A stretch of 11,714 nucleotides of DNA. Source: an uncultured Porticoccus sp. (GTDB taxonomy: Bacteria > Pseudomonadota > Gammaproteobacteria > Pseudomonadales > Porticoccaceae). Position numbers and translations under genes: made by a program. Every line of letters starts with the position of its first letter. Position 1 is the first letter of the stretch. Where the stretch lies: NCBI GenBank assembly GCA_950063125.1, contig CATLZI010000042.1, forward strand, positions 1 to 11,714. Direction: 5' to 3'. This document shows positions 5,372 to 11,714 of this stretch, piece after piece. The notes under the pieces are model-generated. The model was not told the DNA's origin. It saw only the letters and a program-made list of their open reading frames with translations, and did no database searches.

Positions 5372-6822
5372 TGCCAGCGTTTAAAAAACAGGTGCTGGTG
5401 TTTGATACAGACTCTGTGGAAGGGCAGAAAACAGCGGCACTGGTTCGATTTCTGGAGTATCCGGTTAAGGTTTTTGATGACGAGCAGCGTCTCAACAACT
5501 ATCTTGCTGAATCCCCTGGCGATGACCTTTTGGCGTTTCTGATTCGGGACAAAACCGGATTTCCCGTGCTGAAGAGTGTCGCTGATAGCCTGAACAAGCA
5601 AAACCTTTCCTGTCCCTGTTACCTTGTAAAATGGGAAGCGGAGTCGCTGTCGGTGCCATCCTCCGTTTCCCGGCACATTGCAGGGACGATTCCCTTTCCT
5701 GTCGGTTACCAGTTATTACTTGGCGTCCTTCAGGAAGCTGAATTATTTTCAGCCTCTTCAAAAAATGTCAGGGTTGAACAGTTTGGCCAACTGTATCGCA
5801 ACCTGGTGGGGTGCAGTGAAGGGATAAACCATATCCGGGAAATGATCAAGCAGGTTGCAGGCAGTGAAGCGTCTGTATTGGTCCTCGGTGAATCTGGAAC
5901 CGGCAAGGAAGTGGTGGCCCGCAATATCCACTATTACTCGAATCGCCGGGAACAACCCTTTGTGCCCGTCAATTGTGGTGCGATTCCGGCAGACCTGCTG
6001 GAGTCCGAATTGTTCGGCCATGAAAAGGGTTCTTTTACGGGCGCAATCAGTTCCCGTCAGGGACGTTTCGAAATAGCCGATGGTGGCACATTGTTCCTGG
6101 ATGAAATCGGTGATATGCCGATGAATATGCAGGTCAAACTGTTGCGGGTGCTCCAGGAGCGAACGTTTGAACGCGTTGGCAGTAACAAGTCCCTCTCTGC
6201 AGATGTCAGAATTATTGCTGCTACACATCAGAATCTTGAACATCTGGTGGCAGAGGGGCGATTCCGTATGGATCTGTACTATCGGCTCAATGTGTTCCCT
6301 ATCGATATGCCGCCATTGCGGGACAGGAGAGAAGATATCCCGTTATTGATCCGCGAATTGATCAATCGTTTTGAACGGGAAAAACGGGGTTCAGTTCAGT
6401 TGAGTGACTGTGCCATTGCCGCTCTTGGTGGGTATAGCTGGCCGGGCAATGTTCGTGAGCTTTCCAATCTGATTGAGCGACTGATAATTCTGTACCCAAA
6501 GAAACTGGTCAAATGGTCAGACCTGCCGGACAAATTTCGCCCGAATCAGGACTGGATTGCTGAACAACAGGATACCAGTGTCAGCCACCAGGCGGCTTCG
6601 ATCAATGTGTCCGTACCTGACGTTGTCTACTTACCCCCGCAGGGTATTGACTTGAAAGACTATCTGTTTGAACTGGAACGTATGCTACTGAATCAGGCAT
6701 TGGAGCAGTCCGGCTGGGTGGTGGCGCGCAGTGCAAAATTACTCAAATTGCAGAGAACGACCCTGGTGGAAAAAATGCGCAAGTTTGGACTCAATCGCCA
6801 GGAAGATCCGACAAACTTTTGA
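5371..6822 (+). CDS. fleQ: Flagellar master regulator FleQ (FlrA), sigma-54 activator
   Basis: FleQ is the top transcription factor of polar flagellar genes; with sigma-54 and ATP it opens flagellar promoters, and c-di-GMP inhibits its ATPase. The 483 residues match the family (about 490). Residues 5-125 are the FleQ receiver-like N-terminal domain, lacking a clear phosphorylation site. The AAA+ domain has Walker A GESGTGKE (173-180), the sigma-54-contact loop GSFTGA (220-225; usual form GAFTGA), Walker B LFLDEIGD (241-248) and the RFRMDLYYRLN segment (297-307) with the arginine fingers. A Fis-type helix-turn-helix lies near 440-475. The c-di-GMP residues described for Pseudomonas FleQ appear kept: LYRN at 141-144 for LFRS, R184-N185 for R185-N186 and E329 for E330. 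The ATG at 5371 is the first start codon in its frame after the stop at 5272-5274. Its ribosome site is poor. Confidence 0.95.
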   Translation: MPAFKKQVLVFDTDSVEGQKTAALVRFLEYPVKVFDDEQRLNNYLAESPGDDLLAFLIRDKTGFPVLKSVADSLNKQNLSCPCYLVKWEAESLSVPSSVSRHIAGTIPFPVGYQLLLGVLQEAELFSASSKNVRVEQFGQLYRNLVGCSEGINHIREMIKQVAGSEASVLVLGESGTGKEVVARNIHYYSNRREQPFVPVNCGAIPADLLESELFGHEKGSFTGAISSRQGRFEIADGGTLFLDEIGDMPMNMQVKLLRVLQERTFERVGSNKSLSADVRIIAATHQNLEHLVAEGRFRMDLYYRLNVFPIDMPPLRDRREDIPLLIRELINRFEREKRGSVQLSDCAIAALGGYSWPGNVRELSNLIERLIILYPKKLVKWSDLPDKFRPNQDWIAEQQDTSVSHQAASINVSVPDVVYLPPQGIDLKDYLFELERMLLNQALEQSGWVVARSAKLLKLQRTTLVEKMRKFGLNRQEDPTNF

Positions 6823-6845
6823 CTCTTTTTTCTAGGTGAATCCTA

Positions 6846-6858
6846 ATTATCTGATAAT
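6846..6858. promoter_or_regulatory. Short palindrome and IHF-like site upstream of fleS promoter
   Basis: ATTATC-T-GATAAT is a perfect 13-bp odd palindrome about 43-55 bp before the predicted fleS transcript start. It runs into AATCAATATTTTT (6856-6868), which fits the IHF consensus WATCAANNNNTTR except for the last base. IHF often bends DNA between enhancer and sigma-54 promoter, so the spot is sensible. The palindrome is AT-rich and could be chance. Confidence 0.25.
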
Positions 6859-6873
6859 CAATATTTTTCTCTT

Positions 6874-6890
6874 TAGGCATGATTATTGCT
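6874..6890 (+). promoter_or_regulatory. Sigma-54 (RpoN) promoter for fleSR
   Basis: TAGGCATGATTATTGCT keeps GG (6876-6877) and GC (6888-6889) exactly 10 bases apart and matches TGGCACG-N4-TTGCW except for two bases. The predicted start is about 6901, 48 nt before the fleS ATG. In Pseudomonas and Vibrio the fleSR/flrBC operon is a direct FleQ/FlrA-sigma-54 target, which agrees with the adjacent fleQ. Confidence 0.75.
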
Positions 6891-6948
6891 GATCTACTTG
6901 AGTGGCCGCAGGGCCCCCCATTTTAGGTAAGTAGCGCAGGTAACGATC

Positions 6949-8166
6949 ATGAGCCAGACAGAAGCCCTGTCAGCCAGCCAGCTTGAGCAGGCTTTCGAGG
7001 TGTTTAATCAGTTGTCCCATCAGCTGGATACCTCCTACCGTGACCTTGAAGGCAAGGTGACCGGTTTGACCGAAGAGCTTGCCAGGGCGCGTTCAGCCAG
7101 GCTGAGCGAATTGGCTGAAAAAGAACGCCTTGCCCATCGTCTCTCTTCCCTGTTGTCCGTTTTGCCGGGCGGTGTACTCATTCTGGACAGTGGGTACATT
7201 ATTCGCGATGCCAACCCCGAAGCACTTGAGCTGTTGGGTGAGCCCCTGATTGGCAAATACTGGGAAGCTGTGCTGGCCAGGGCTGCCCCCTCCCAACACC
7301 TGAGTGGTCGTGAGCTGGAGTTGCACAGCGGTAAAAAAATCTCAGTGGTCAGCCGGCTTCTCGATGGCTCCAGCGACCATGTGGTGCTCATCACGGATGT
7401 GTCTGAAATCCACCAGTTACAGGAGCAACTGGGGCGAAAGAAGCGTCTCACCGCACTGGGGGAAATGGCTGCCCGTCTCGCCCATCAGATTCGGACCCCC
7501 CTCAGTGCCACCACACTTTACCTGGCGCAGCTGGCCAGAGCTGACCTGAAGGCAGAGCAGCGGCAGAGGATAGTGGGCAAGGTTAACGAGCGTCTTGGTC
7601 ATATGGGTAATCTGCTCCACAGCATGCTCAGTTTTGTGCGTGGCGAAACACCGGTGACAGAAACTATTTTGCTCAATCAGGTGTTGCAGCAATTTGAAGA
7701 GACGGTTCGCCCCACCCTTGAACAACACCATGCTGTGATGTCGATACCCTATGTCGATAACAGTCTTGAATTGGTTGGCGACCTGGACGAACTGGTCGGG
7801 GTGCTGGGAAACCTGGCAATGAATGCCATTGAAGCCGCGAAAGGCCCTGTGGTTATAGATTTGTGGGTGGGGGCTCTCAATCCAGATTGGCTGCAGATCC
7901 GTTTCCGCGATGACGGCCCGGGTATTCCGGAAGAGTTGCTGGAGCGTATCTTTGATCCCTTTTTTACCACTCGAGCACAGGGTACCGGGTTGGGACTGGC
8001 CGTAGTAGCAATGGCTGTCAGCAAGCATGGTGGTGAAATTTCTGTCACTAACCGTTCCATGGGTGGGCTCGAATTTGTCATCAATCTACCCATTAGCAAA
8101 CCTGCTTCAGGTACAGAAGAAGTTATTGTCGATGAGCATAATCAGGGAGATGTCGTCTATGAGTAG
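6949..8166 (+). CDS. fleS: Soluble sensor histidine kinase FleS (FlrB)
   Basis: FleS autophosphorylates on a histidine and passes the phosphate to FleR. The 405-residue protein has no membrane segment, so it is cytoplasmic. Residues 10-65 are a coiled coil, 66-155 a PAS-like domain (VLPGGVLILDSGYIIRDANP), and 165-230 the dimerisation domain with phosphoacceptor H179 in ARLAHQIRTPLSA. The H-box has Q where most kinases have E, as in other FleS/FlrB proteins. The ATPase domain shows the N box NLAMNAIEAA (288-297), G1 DDGPGI (321-326), F box FDPFFTT (335-341) and G2 GTGLGL (345-350), so all catalytic motifs are intact. The ATG at 6949 follows CAGG with 8-base spacing. The gene sits under its own sigma-54 promoter and its end overlaps fleR by 8 bp. 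Confidence 0.95.
   Translation: MSQTEALSASQLEQAFEVFNQLSHQLDTSYRDLEGKVTGLTEELARARSARLSELAEKERLAHRLSSLLSVLPGGVLILDSGYIIRDANPEALELLGEPLIGKYWEAVLARAAPSQHLSGRELELHSGKKISVVSRLLDGSSDHVVLITDVSEIHQLQEQLGRKKRLTALGEMAARLAHQIRTPLSATTLYLAQLARADLKAEQRQRIVGKVNERLGHMGNLLHSMLSFVRGETPVTETILLNQVLQQFEETVRPTLEQHHAVMSIPYVDNSLELVGDLDELVGVLGNLAMNAIEAAKGPVVIDLWVGALNPDWLQIRFRDDGPGIPEELLERIFDPFFTTRAQGTGLGLAVVAMAVSKHGGEISVTNRSMGGLEFVINLPISKPASGTEEVIVDEHNQGDVVYE
8145..8150 (+). promoter_or_regulatory. Ribosome binding site fixing the fleR start
   Basis: GGGAGA lies 8 bases before ATG 8159. This favours a protein beginning MSSATRVLVVEDD, the normal distance from the start to the receiver strand. The upstream in-frame GTG at 8027 would add 44 residues with no family counterpart, and the ATG at 8150 overlaps the ribosome site. 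Confidence 0.75.
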
Positions 8167-9499
8167 TGCAACGAGGGTGTTGGTGGTTGAAGACGATGCA
8201 GCCCTCCGCGATGCCATGTGTGACACCATTCAATACGGTGGTTACCGGGCACTGTCGGCCAGTAATGGAGAAGAAGCCCTGTGGTGCCTGAAAAGAGAAA
8301 GGGTCGACCTGATTGTCAGCGATGTACAAATGGATGTTATGGATGGCAATACGTTGCTCAGGGAAGCGAAAGCGCTCAGGCCGGAACTGCCTTTTGTGCT
8401 CGTTACAGCCTATGGCAGTATTGAAAATGCGGTAAAAGCCATGCAGGAAGGCGCTGCGGATTATCTGTTAAAGCCTTTTGAGGCCGAGGTCCTGTTGGAA
8501 ATGGTGAGCAGACTGGCCCGTCCGCCGGAAGTCGCTTCAGATGGGATGGTAGCCGAAGACCCCAAAACCCGACAGTTGTGTGAACTCGCCAGACGGGTTG
8601 CCGCCACCCAGGCGACGGTGCTTATCAGTGGTGAGTCGGGTACCGGCAAAGAGGTGATTGCACGTTACATTCACCGTCATTCTCCTCGTGCGGAGAAACC
8701 TTTTCTCGCGATTAACTGTGCAGCCATCCCAGAAACGATGCTGGAGTCCATGTTGTTCGGCTACGAAAAAGGTGCTTACACCGGTGCACATCAATCCCGT
8801 GCCGGCAAGTTCGAACAGGCCAATGGCGGGACGTTGTTACTGGACGAAGTTTCCGAGATGGATTTGGGGCTGCAGGCCAAATTGTTGCGGGTACTTCAGG
8901 AAAAGGAGGTAGAGCGACTCGGTGGCAATACGCTCATATCACTGGATGTCAGGGTGCTCGCAACGACCAACCGCAATCTCCGCGAAGAGGTCGCTTCAGG
9001 ACGCTTTCGGGAGGATCTCTTTTACCGTCTGAATGTTTTTCCTATCCATCTGCTACCCCTGCGCCAGCGGCCGGGTGATATTTTGCGGCTGGCCAAAACG
9101 ATGCTGCAGCGCTATAGCCCGGACCAGCCGATCAGTTTTACGGCCAGCGCCGAGCAGCGGCTGCTGGAGCATAGCTGGAACGGCAATGTCCGCGAGCTGG
9201 AAAACTGTGTTCAGCGGGCTGCCATCATGGCCAGTGGTTGCCAGATTGCCGAGGCAGATATCTGCTTTGAGGATGTTCTTCCGGAGGACCTGTGCCAGAA
9301 GGCAGCAGCCAGCAACAGCGCACAATTACTGGACGGTGATCTCAAAGCACGGGAAAAGCAGTTGATAGTTGATGCGCTTAACGCCGTCAATGGGTGCCGA
9401 AAGGATGCAGCAGAGCGGCTTGGGATCAGCCCCCGGACGTTGAGGTACAAGCTGGCCAGACTGAAAGAGCAGGGCGTGGCTATTCCGGCCACCGGTTAA
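8159..9499 (+). CDS. fleR: Sigma-54-dependent response regulator FleR (FlrC)
   Basis: FleR receives phosphate from FleS and activates later sigma-54 flagellar promoters (hook, rod and ring genes in Pseudomonas and Vibrio). From ATG 8159 it has 446 residues. Residues 5-120 are a complete receiver domain with acidic E11, D12 and D13, phosphoacceptor D55 (LIVSDVQM), T83 and K105 (LLKPF). The AAA+ domain follows, with Walker A GESGTGKE (158-165), sigma-54 loop GAYTGA (205-210; Y in place of F), Walker B TLLLDEVSEM (225-234) and the RFREDLFYRLN segment (282-292). A Fis-type helix-turn-helix covers about 405-437 (DAAERLGISPRTLRYKLARL). The start overlaps the last 8 bases of fleS, so the pair is likely translationally coupled. 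Only 22 bp separate it from fliE. Confidence 0.95.
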   Translation: MSSATRVLVVEDDAALRDAMCDTIQYGGYRALSASNGEEALWCLKRERVDLIVSDVQMDVMDGNTLLREAKALRPELPFVLVTAYGSIENAVKAMQEGAADYLLKPFEAEVLLEMVSRLARPPEVASDGMVAEDPKTRQLCELARRVAATQATVLISGESGTGKEVIARYIHRHSPRAEKPFLAINCAAIPETMLESMLFGYEKGAYTGAHQSRAGKFEQANGGTLLLDEVSEMDLGLQAKLLRVLQEKEVERLGGNTLISLDVRVLATTNRNLREEVASGRFREDLFYRLNVFPIHLLPLRQRPGDILRLAKTMLQRYSPDQPISFTASAEQRLLEHSWNGNVRELENCVQRAAIMASGCQIAEADICFEDVLPEDLCQKAAASNSAQLLDGDLKAREKQLIVDALNAVNGCRKDAAERLGISPRTLRYKLARLKEQGVAIPATG

Positions 9500-9521
9500 T
9501 ACACCGTCGGAGAGACTGTTT

Positions 9522-9845
9522 ATGAGTGAGATGGAGATAAACCAGGTATTGGCCCAGATGCGGTTAATGGCCGCTGCTGCGGGCAAAGGGCCGAGCGAGG
9601 GTCCGGCTGAGGGTGGAGAAAAGGTTGATTTCGGTGCCTTGATGAAGGACTCGATCGATCAGGTAAATGCTGCCCAGAAGCAGGCGCGCCAGTTGTCGGA
9701 TGCCTTTGAAGCGGGCAGTCCGGATGTGGCGCTGCCTGAAGTGATGGTGGCCCTGCAAAAGGCAAGCCTGTCATTTCAGGCAGTAAATCAGGTCAGGAAC
9801 AAACTTCTGAATGCTTATCAGGAAGTGATGAACATGCAGGTGTGA
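9522..9845 (+). CDS. fliE: Flagellar hook-basal body protein FliE
   Basis: FliE is the small adapter that joins the MS ring (FliF) to the proximal rod and is among the first export substrates. The 107-residue length is typical (about 104-110). The N terminus is short and polar, followed by a Gly/Pro/Glu-rich linker (residues 20-35). The conserved C-terminal helices carry FGALMKDSIDQVNAAQKQA, then the family signature LPEVMVALQKASLSFQAVNQ and VRNKLLNAYQEVMNMQV at the very end. The ATG at 9522 has GGAG (9509-9512) 9 bases upstream. It follows fleR by 22 bp, with no recognisable promoter or terminator between them, so it is probably read from the fleSR transcript. Confidence 0.96.
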   Translation: MSEMEINQVLAQMRLMAAAAGKGPSEGPAEGGEKVDFGALMKDSIDQVNAAQKQARQLSDAFEAGSPDVALPEVMVALQKASLSFQAVNQVRNKLLNAYQEVMNMQV

Positions 9846-9888
9846 ATTCCTTTTTTCATACTAACGCAACCAACGTGAATTAAAGATT

Positions 9889-11532
9889 ATGGCATTGAAT
9901 ACTTCCACTTTGCTCAGTCGCTTCAATAGTCTCAGCAGTCAACCGGTTACGCGTCAGCTGGGTCTCCTGCTCGGCCTGGCGGCCAGTATTGCCCTGGGAA
10001 TCGGCTTGGTACAGTGGTCCATGGCGCCGGATTATGTGGCGCTGTTTGGCGAAATGACGCCTTCCTCGACCAATGAAGTGGTTCGTTCTCTCGAGGAAAA
10101 TGGTACCCGTTACAAGGTGGATCACCGGACTGGCCTGGTCAGTGTGCCCGCTGAAAAACTCCATGAAATCAGGCTCAAGCTGGCCAGCGACGGGCTGCCA
10201 AAAAGCGACGGCAGTGGTTTCGATATGCTCTATAAAGAACAGAAAATAGGCGTTAGCGGCTTTATTGAAAAAGCCCGCTATGACCGTGCTCTGGAGCAGG
10301 AGCTTGCCCGGTCCATCGCCTCTTTGGACAGTGTCAGGTCAGCGCGGATACATCTGGCGCTTCCCAAGCAGTCAGCTTTCGTGCGCAAGCGTGACAAGCC
10401 CGCAGCATCGGTGTTACTGAGTCTTTATCCCGGGCGGGAATTGACCGAACGACAGCTGGCCGGGGTGGTGCATCTGGTGGCTTCCAGTGTGCCGGGTCTG
10501 GAAGCCGAACAGGTGTCAGTGGTCGATAACCAGGGCAAGCTCCTCTCGGCCCAGGGCCGGGATGAGGGTTTTGCCCAGACGTCGGAGCAGTTCCGCTTTA
10601 CACAGCAGCTGGAACAAAGCTACGTGGATCGAATTACAGAGATTCTGTCACCCATTCTAGGAGTTGGTGCAGTGAGAGCACAGGTGGTGGCAGACGTGGA
10701 TTTTACCAGGGTGGAAAAAACCAGTGAAAGCTATGCCCCCGAAACCAGTGTTCGCAGTGAGCAGCTGATTGAGGAAAATTCTAGGGGTGAGTTTGCCGGT
10801 GGTGTCCCCGGCACTCTGGCCAACCAGCCTCCTGAGGAAACCAGAATTACAGCGGTACCTGAGGAGACTGAAGACCAGCTTTCCAATGGCCGGTTCAGCA
10901 AGCGTCAGGTCAGGAATTATGAGATTGATAAGACCATCAGCCATATCCGGGAAGTGCCGGGAGCGCTGCAGAAGCTATCGGTGGCGGTTGTGGTGGATTA
11001 TCAGGATACGGTCAATGGTGATGGAAATGTGGAACGCGCCGCAATTGCCGAAGCCCGGCTGGCGGAAATCACCGCATTGGTGAAAGATGCCATCGGCTTC
11101 AGTGCAGAGCGGGGTGACAGTGTCAATGTGATGAATGCCATGTTCGTGGTTCCCCCGGAGCTTGAGCAGTTGTCGGAACCTTCATTGATGGAGCAGGAGT
11201 GGATTTGGCGGGCAGCCAAATTTCTATTGGCGGGTATCGCCATTTTCCTGATCATTTTTACTGTCCTGCGGCCATTGATGCAGGCTTCAGCTGCGCCACC
11301 ACCCGGTACGGCGCTGGCAGCACCGGCGCAGGGCGGGGCGGGAGCTGCCTACGCCACTCAGGGGGGGATGGCCCTGAGCGAAGATCAGGTCACCCTGGGT
11401 GGGCAGCCCCAGCTTGGCTTGCCGGGAGCTCCCTCGTACCAGAATCAATTACAGATGGCCCGTTCCATGGCGGAGGGTGAACCACAGCGGGTAGCCCACG
11501 TGGTCAAAAACTGGGTGTCTGCCGATGGCTAA
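9889..11532 (+). CDS. fliF: Flagellar MS-ring protein FliF
   Basis: FliF forms the MS ring in the inner membrane, the base on which the export apparatus, C ring and rod are built. The 547-residue length is close to E. coli FliF (552). Transmembrane helix 1 is near residues 24-43 (LGLLLGLAASIALGIGLVQW). The YscJ/FliF ring-building domain follows, with LFGEMTPSS, then GLVSVPAEKLHEIRLKLAS and GFIEKARYDRALEQELARSI. A periplasmic ring-building region with a polar Glu/Pro linker is near 285-340, then NYEIDKTISHIREVPGALQK. Transmembrane helix 2 is near 443-464 (FLLAGIAIFLIIFTVLRPLM). An Ala/Gly/Pro-rich linker leads to the acidic, helical C-terminal FliG-binding tail, ending HVVKNWVSADG. The ATG at 9889 has only a weak ribosome site (AAAG). 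Its last 8 bases overlap fliG. Confidence 0.97.
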   Translation: MALNTSTLLSRFNSLSSQPVTRQLGLLLGLAASIALGIGLVQWSMAPDYVALFGEMTPSSTNEVVRSLEENGTRYKVDHRTGLVSVPAEKLHEIRLKLASDGLPKSDGSGFDMLYKEQKIGVSGFIEKARYDRALEQELARSIASLDSVRSARIHLALPKQSAFVRKRDKPAASVLLSLYPGRELTERQLAGVVHLVASSVPGLEAEQVSVVDNQGKLLSAQGRDEGFAQTSEQFRFTQQLEQSYVDRITEILSPILGVGAVRAQVVADVDFTRVEKTSESYAPETSVRSEQLIEENSRGEFAGGVPGTLANQPPEETRITAVPEETEDQLSNGRFSKRQVRNYEIDKTISHIREVPGALQKLSVAVVVDYQDTVNGDGNVERAAIAEARLAEITALVKDAIGFSAERGDSVNVMNAMFVVPPELEQLSEPSLMEQEWIWRAAKFLLAGIAIFLIIFTVLRPLMQASAAPPPGTALAAPAQGGAGAAYATQGGMALSEDQVTLGGQPQLGLPGAPSYQNQLQMARSMAEGEPQRVAHVVKNWVSADG

Positions 11533-11714
11533 TACTGAAATGACCGGTGCCCAGCGAGCCGCTGTGTTTTTGTTGGGTCTGGGAGAGGAAGGTGCCGCGG
11601 CCATCATGCGGCAAATGTCACCAAAAGAAGTTCAAGCAGTGGGCGAGGCCATGGCGTCTCTTTCTGATGTCTCTGACCAGCAAGTGGCTCAGGTCGTGAA
11701 TGAATTTACCGAAC
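11525..11714 (+). CDS. fliG: Flagellar motor switch protein FliG, 5' part
   Basis: FliG is the C-ring protein that binds FliF through its N-terminal domain and the stator through its C-terminal domain. Only 63 codons lie in the window; the frame runs off the right edge. The visible part begins MANTEMTGAQRAAVFLLGLG and continues EEGAAAIMRQMSPKEVQAVG and EAMASLSDVS, the conserved N-terminal FliG repeat seen across Proteobacteria. The ATG at 11525 lies inside the end of fliF (8-bp overlap with its TAA at 11530-11532), so translation is likely coupled and FliF and FliG would be made in step. There is no clear separate ribosome site. Confidence 0.95.
   Translation, partial: MANTEMTGAQRAAVFLLGLGEEGAAAIMRQMSPKEVQAVGEAMASLSDVSDQQVAQVVNEFTE

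Noticed and set aside
5758..6243. A 161-codon minus-strand ORF within fleQ
   Set aside because: It is a shadow of the conserved AAA+ coding region.
7417..8028. A 203-codon minus-strand ORF within fleS
   Set aside because: It is antisense to intact kinase motifs and has no recognisable product.
8027..8158. A longer FleR from GTG 8027
   Set aside because: It would overlap fleS by 140 bp and add 44 residues unlike any receiver domain. ATG 8159 has a good ribosome site and the normal distance to the receiver core.

Overview
The window is a polar-flagellum gene cluster from a gammaproteobacterium, with every clear gene on the + strand. The order is fliC (3' part), flaG, fliD, fliS, fliT-like, an atypical PilZ-like gene, fleQ, fleS, fleR, fliE, fliF, fliG (5' part). 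This is essentially the Pseudomonas arrangement fliC-flaG-fliD-fliS-fliS'/fliT-fleQ-fleSR-fliEFG. The FleQ/FleSR hierarchy, the sigma-54 promoter signals and the moderate GC content point to the Pseudomonadales/Cellvibrionales/Alteromonadales side of the Gammaproteobacteria. A marine genus is my guess and is not proven by the sequence. I see no tRNA, rRNA, CRISPR array, insertion sequence or sign of recent transfer.

Layout. Positions 1-1452 hold the end of a flagellin gene, a strong intrinsic terminator and flaG. Positions 1453-4383 hold a filament-cap and export-chaperone operon (fliD-fliS-fliT-like) headed by a near-consensus sigma-54 promoter. Positions 4384-4590 are intergenic, with a pentanucleotide (TTTTG)n tract and a candidate sigma-28 promoter. 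A short gene for a PilZ-like protein follows at 4591-5157. Positions 5158-5370 are a leader region for fleQ with a candidate sigma-70 promoter and a possible small leader ORF whose stop overlaps the fleQ start codon. Positions 5371-6825 hold fleQ. Positions 6826-6948 are an intergenic region with a good sigma-54 promoter. Positions 6949-11714 hold fleS-fleR-fliE-fliF-fliG, tightly packed and in part overlapping.

How the genes work together. FleQ, a c-di-GMP-responsive sigma-54 activator, would be made first from a sigma-70 promoter. It would switch on the sigma-54 promoters found upstream of fleSR(-fliEFG) and of fliDS. FleS (soluble kinase) and FleR (response regulator) then drive later classes. 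FliE, FliF and FliG build the rod junction, MS ring and switch. FliD, FliS and the FliT-like protein cap and chaperone the filament, which is made of the flagellin. The PilZ-like protein, possibly sigma-28 driven, may tie motor or export output to second-messenger status, although the canonical c-di-GMP binding motif is not visible.

Nothing here is a wholly new system. The items most worth a second look are the fleQ leader ORF, the (TTTTG)n tract upstream of the PilZ-like gene, the degenerate PilZ-like protein itself, the lack of a recognisable promoter between fleR and fliE, and the different sigma-54-contact loops in FleQ (GSFTGA) and FleR (GAYTGA).
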